Assembly: GCF_000720325.1 (NCBI RefSeq)
Contig: NZ_JOJM01000004.1
Span: 124,001-188,000, forward strand
Length of the DNA: 64,000 nucleotides
Reading direction: 5' to 3'
From: Streptomyces sp. NRRL B-1347
GTDB taxonomy: Bacteria > Actinomycetota > Actinomycetes > Streptomycetales > Streptomycetaceae
The notes beneath the pieces are model-generated. The model had not been told where the DNA came from. It saw only the letters and a program-made list of their open reading frames with translations, and made no database searches. Below are positions 63,761 to 64,000 of the stretch, piece by piece; within the stretch, counting starts at the first letter, position 1; each line of letters opens with the position of its first letter. The translations under genes were made by a program, and so were the position numbers.

Positions 63761-64000
63761 CTAGCTGATGCGCTTCGTGGGGGAGAAGTGCACCTTACTG
63801 CCGACTCCCGAAGTGTGGACCGAGCCAACTCCTTGTACATATGCTCCAGGGTTCGCTTGCTCCGTCTTGCTCAGGCACAGCACGGTCGTATTTTCCTGAA
63901 TCCCGTCGTAGCACGCCTGGAAACCGCGTTGGTAGCGGTCTTCGACAACGGAGGCCTGCGCTGACAGGTCCGCCGGGGCGTTGACTTTCACGATGGTCGC
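63761..64000 (-). CDS. C-terminal part of an unknown protein, cut by the window edge
   Basis: The last 79 codons of a frame that enters from beyond 64000. The visible part has a mixed, rather polar sequence with two Cys (QACYDG, VLCLSK) and ends KVHFSPTKRIS. It is less GC-rich than the rest of the window and shows no domain I recognise. A start may exist at the GTG 63991, but the gene more likely continues to the right. Function unknown. Confidence 0.55.
   Translation of the reverse strand, partial: ATIVKVNAPADLSAQASVVEDRYQRGFQACYDGIQENTTVLCLSKTEQANPGAYVQGVGSVHTSGVGSKVHFSPTKRIS

Overview
The window looks like chromosomal DNA of a Streptomyces or close relative. GC content is very high (about 72%), nearly all third codon positions are G or C, GTG starts are common, and there are many secreted enzymes, Tat/lipoprotein signals and actinobacterial regulators. 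No tRNA, rRNA, CRISPR array, transposase or phage cluster was seen. All calls come from reading the sequence; no database search was run.

Layout. 1-2814 (minus): a CUT1-type sugar ABC importer (lipoprotein and two permeases, the second cut by the window edge). 3237-4454: secreted subtilisin. 4510-7073 (minus): an uncharacterised cassette of an AAA+ ATPase and four small, mostly membrane-anchored proteins, two of them paralogous. 7323-12102: a signalling block (STAS protein, AfsR-like NTPase, MEDS-STAS protein, MEDS-HATPase anti-sigma-like protein). 12165-25427: secreted trypsin, DUF1206, DUF3224, TetR, P450, GH63-like hydrolase, two secreted serine hydrolases, a universal stress protein and two secreted beta proteins. 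25613-28187: GntR regulator divergent from a flavin reductase/flavin monooxygenase pair. 28372-29220: methyltransferase.

29583-31682: a probable unreported RiPP-like locus. It has a 50-residue precursor with three Gly-Cys-Ile-Ser repeats, a perfect hairpin, an adenylate-forming (ANL) enzyme and a GRDP-like protein. 32274-34538 is a carbonic anhydrase plus SulP anion transporter, followed by an alkylsulfatase (34782-36950).

37053-54890 is the most striking region: a biosynthetic gene cluster containing an HK97-fold encapsulin shell gene (45044-45958). A divergent LuxR-family (LAL) regulator faces an aldehyde dehydrogenase and a START-domain protein. After an intrinsic terminator come aspartokinase, a DhnA-type aldolase with no visible start codon, encapsulin, sulfotransferase, SDR, acyl-CoA ligase, acyl-CoA dehydrogenase, APS kinase (cysC), sulfate adenylyltransferase (cysD, cysN) and an FAD/NAD(P)-binding protein. 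Many of these genes overlap by 1-4 bases. The genes suggest an amino-sugar-acid or aminobenzoate-like building block, CoA-ester chemistry and PAPS-dependent sulfation, with a protein nanocompartment. TTA (bldA-dependent) codons in the regulator (two), the SDR and cysN suggest developmental control.

54948-64000: CGNR regulator divergent from an MFS-HAD fusion, a secreted beta-rich protein, nadE, a tartrate/D-malate dehydrogenase plus dicarboxylate symporter operon with a LysR regulator, and a gene cut by the right edge.
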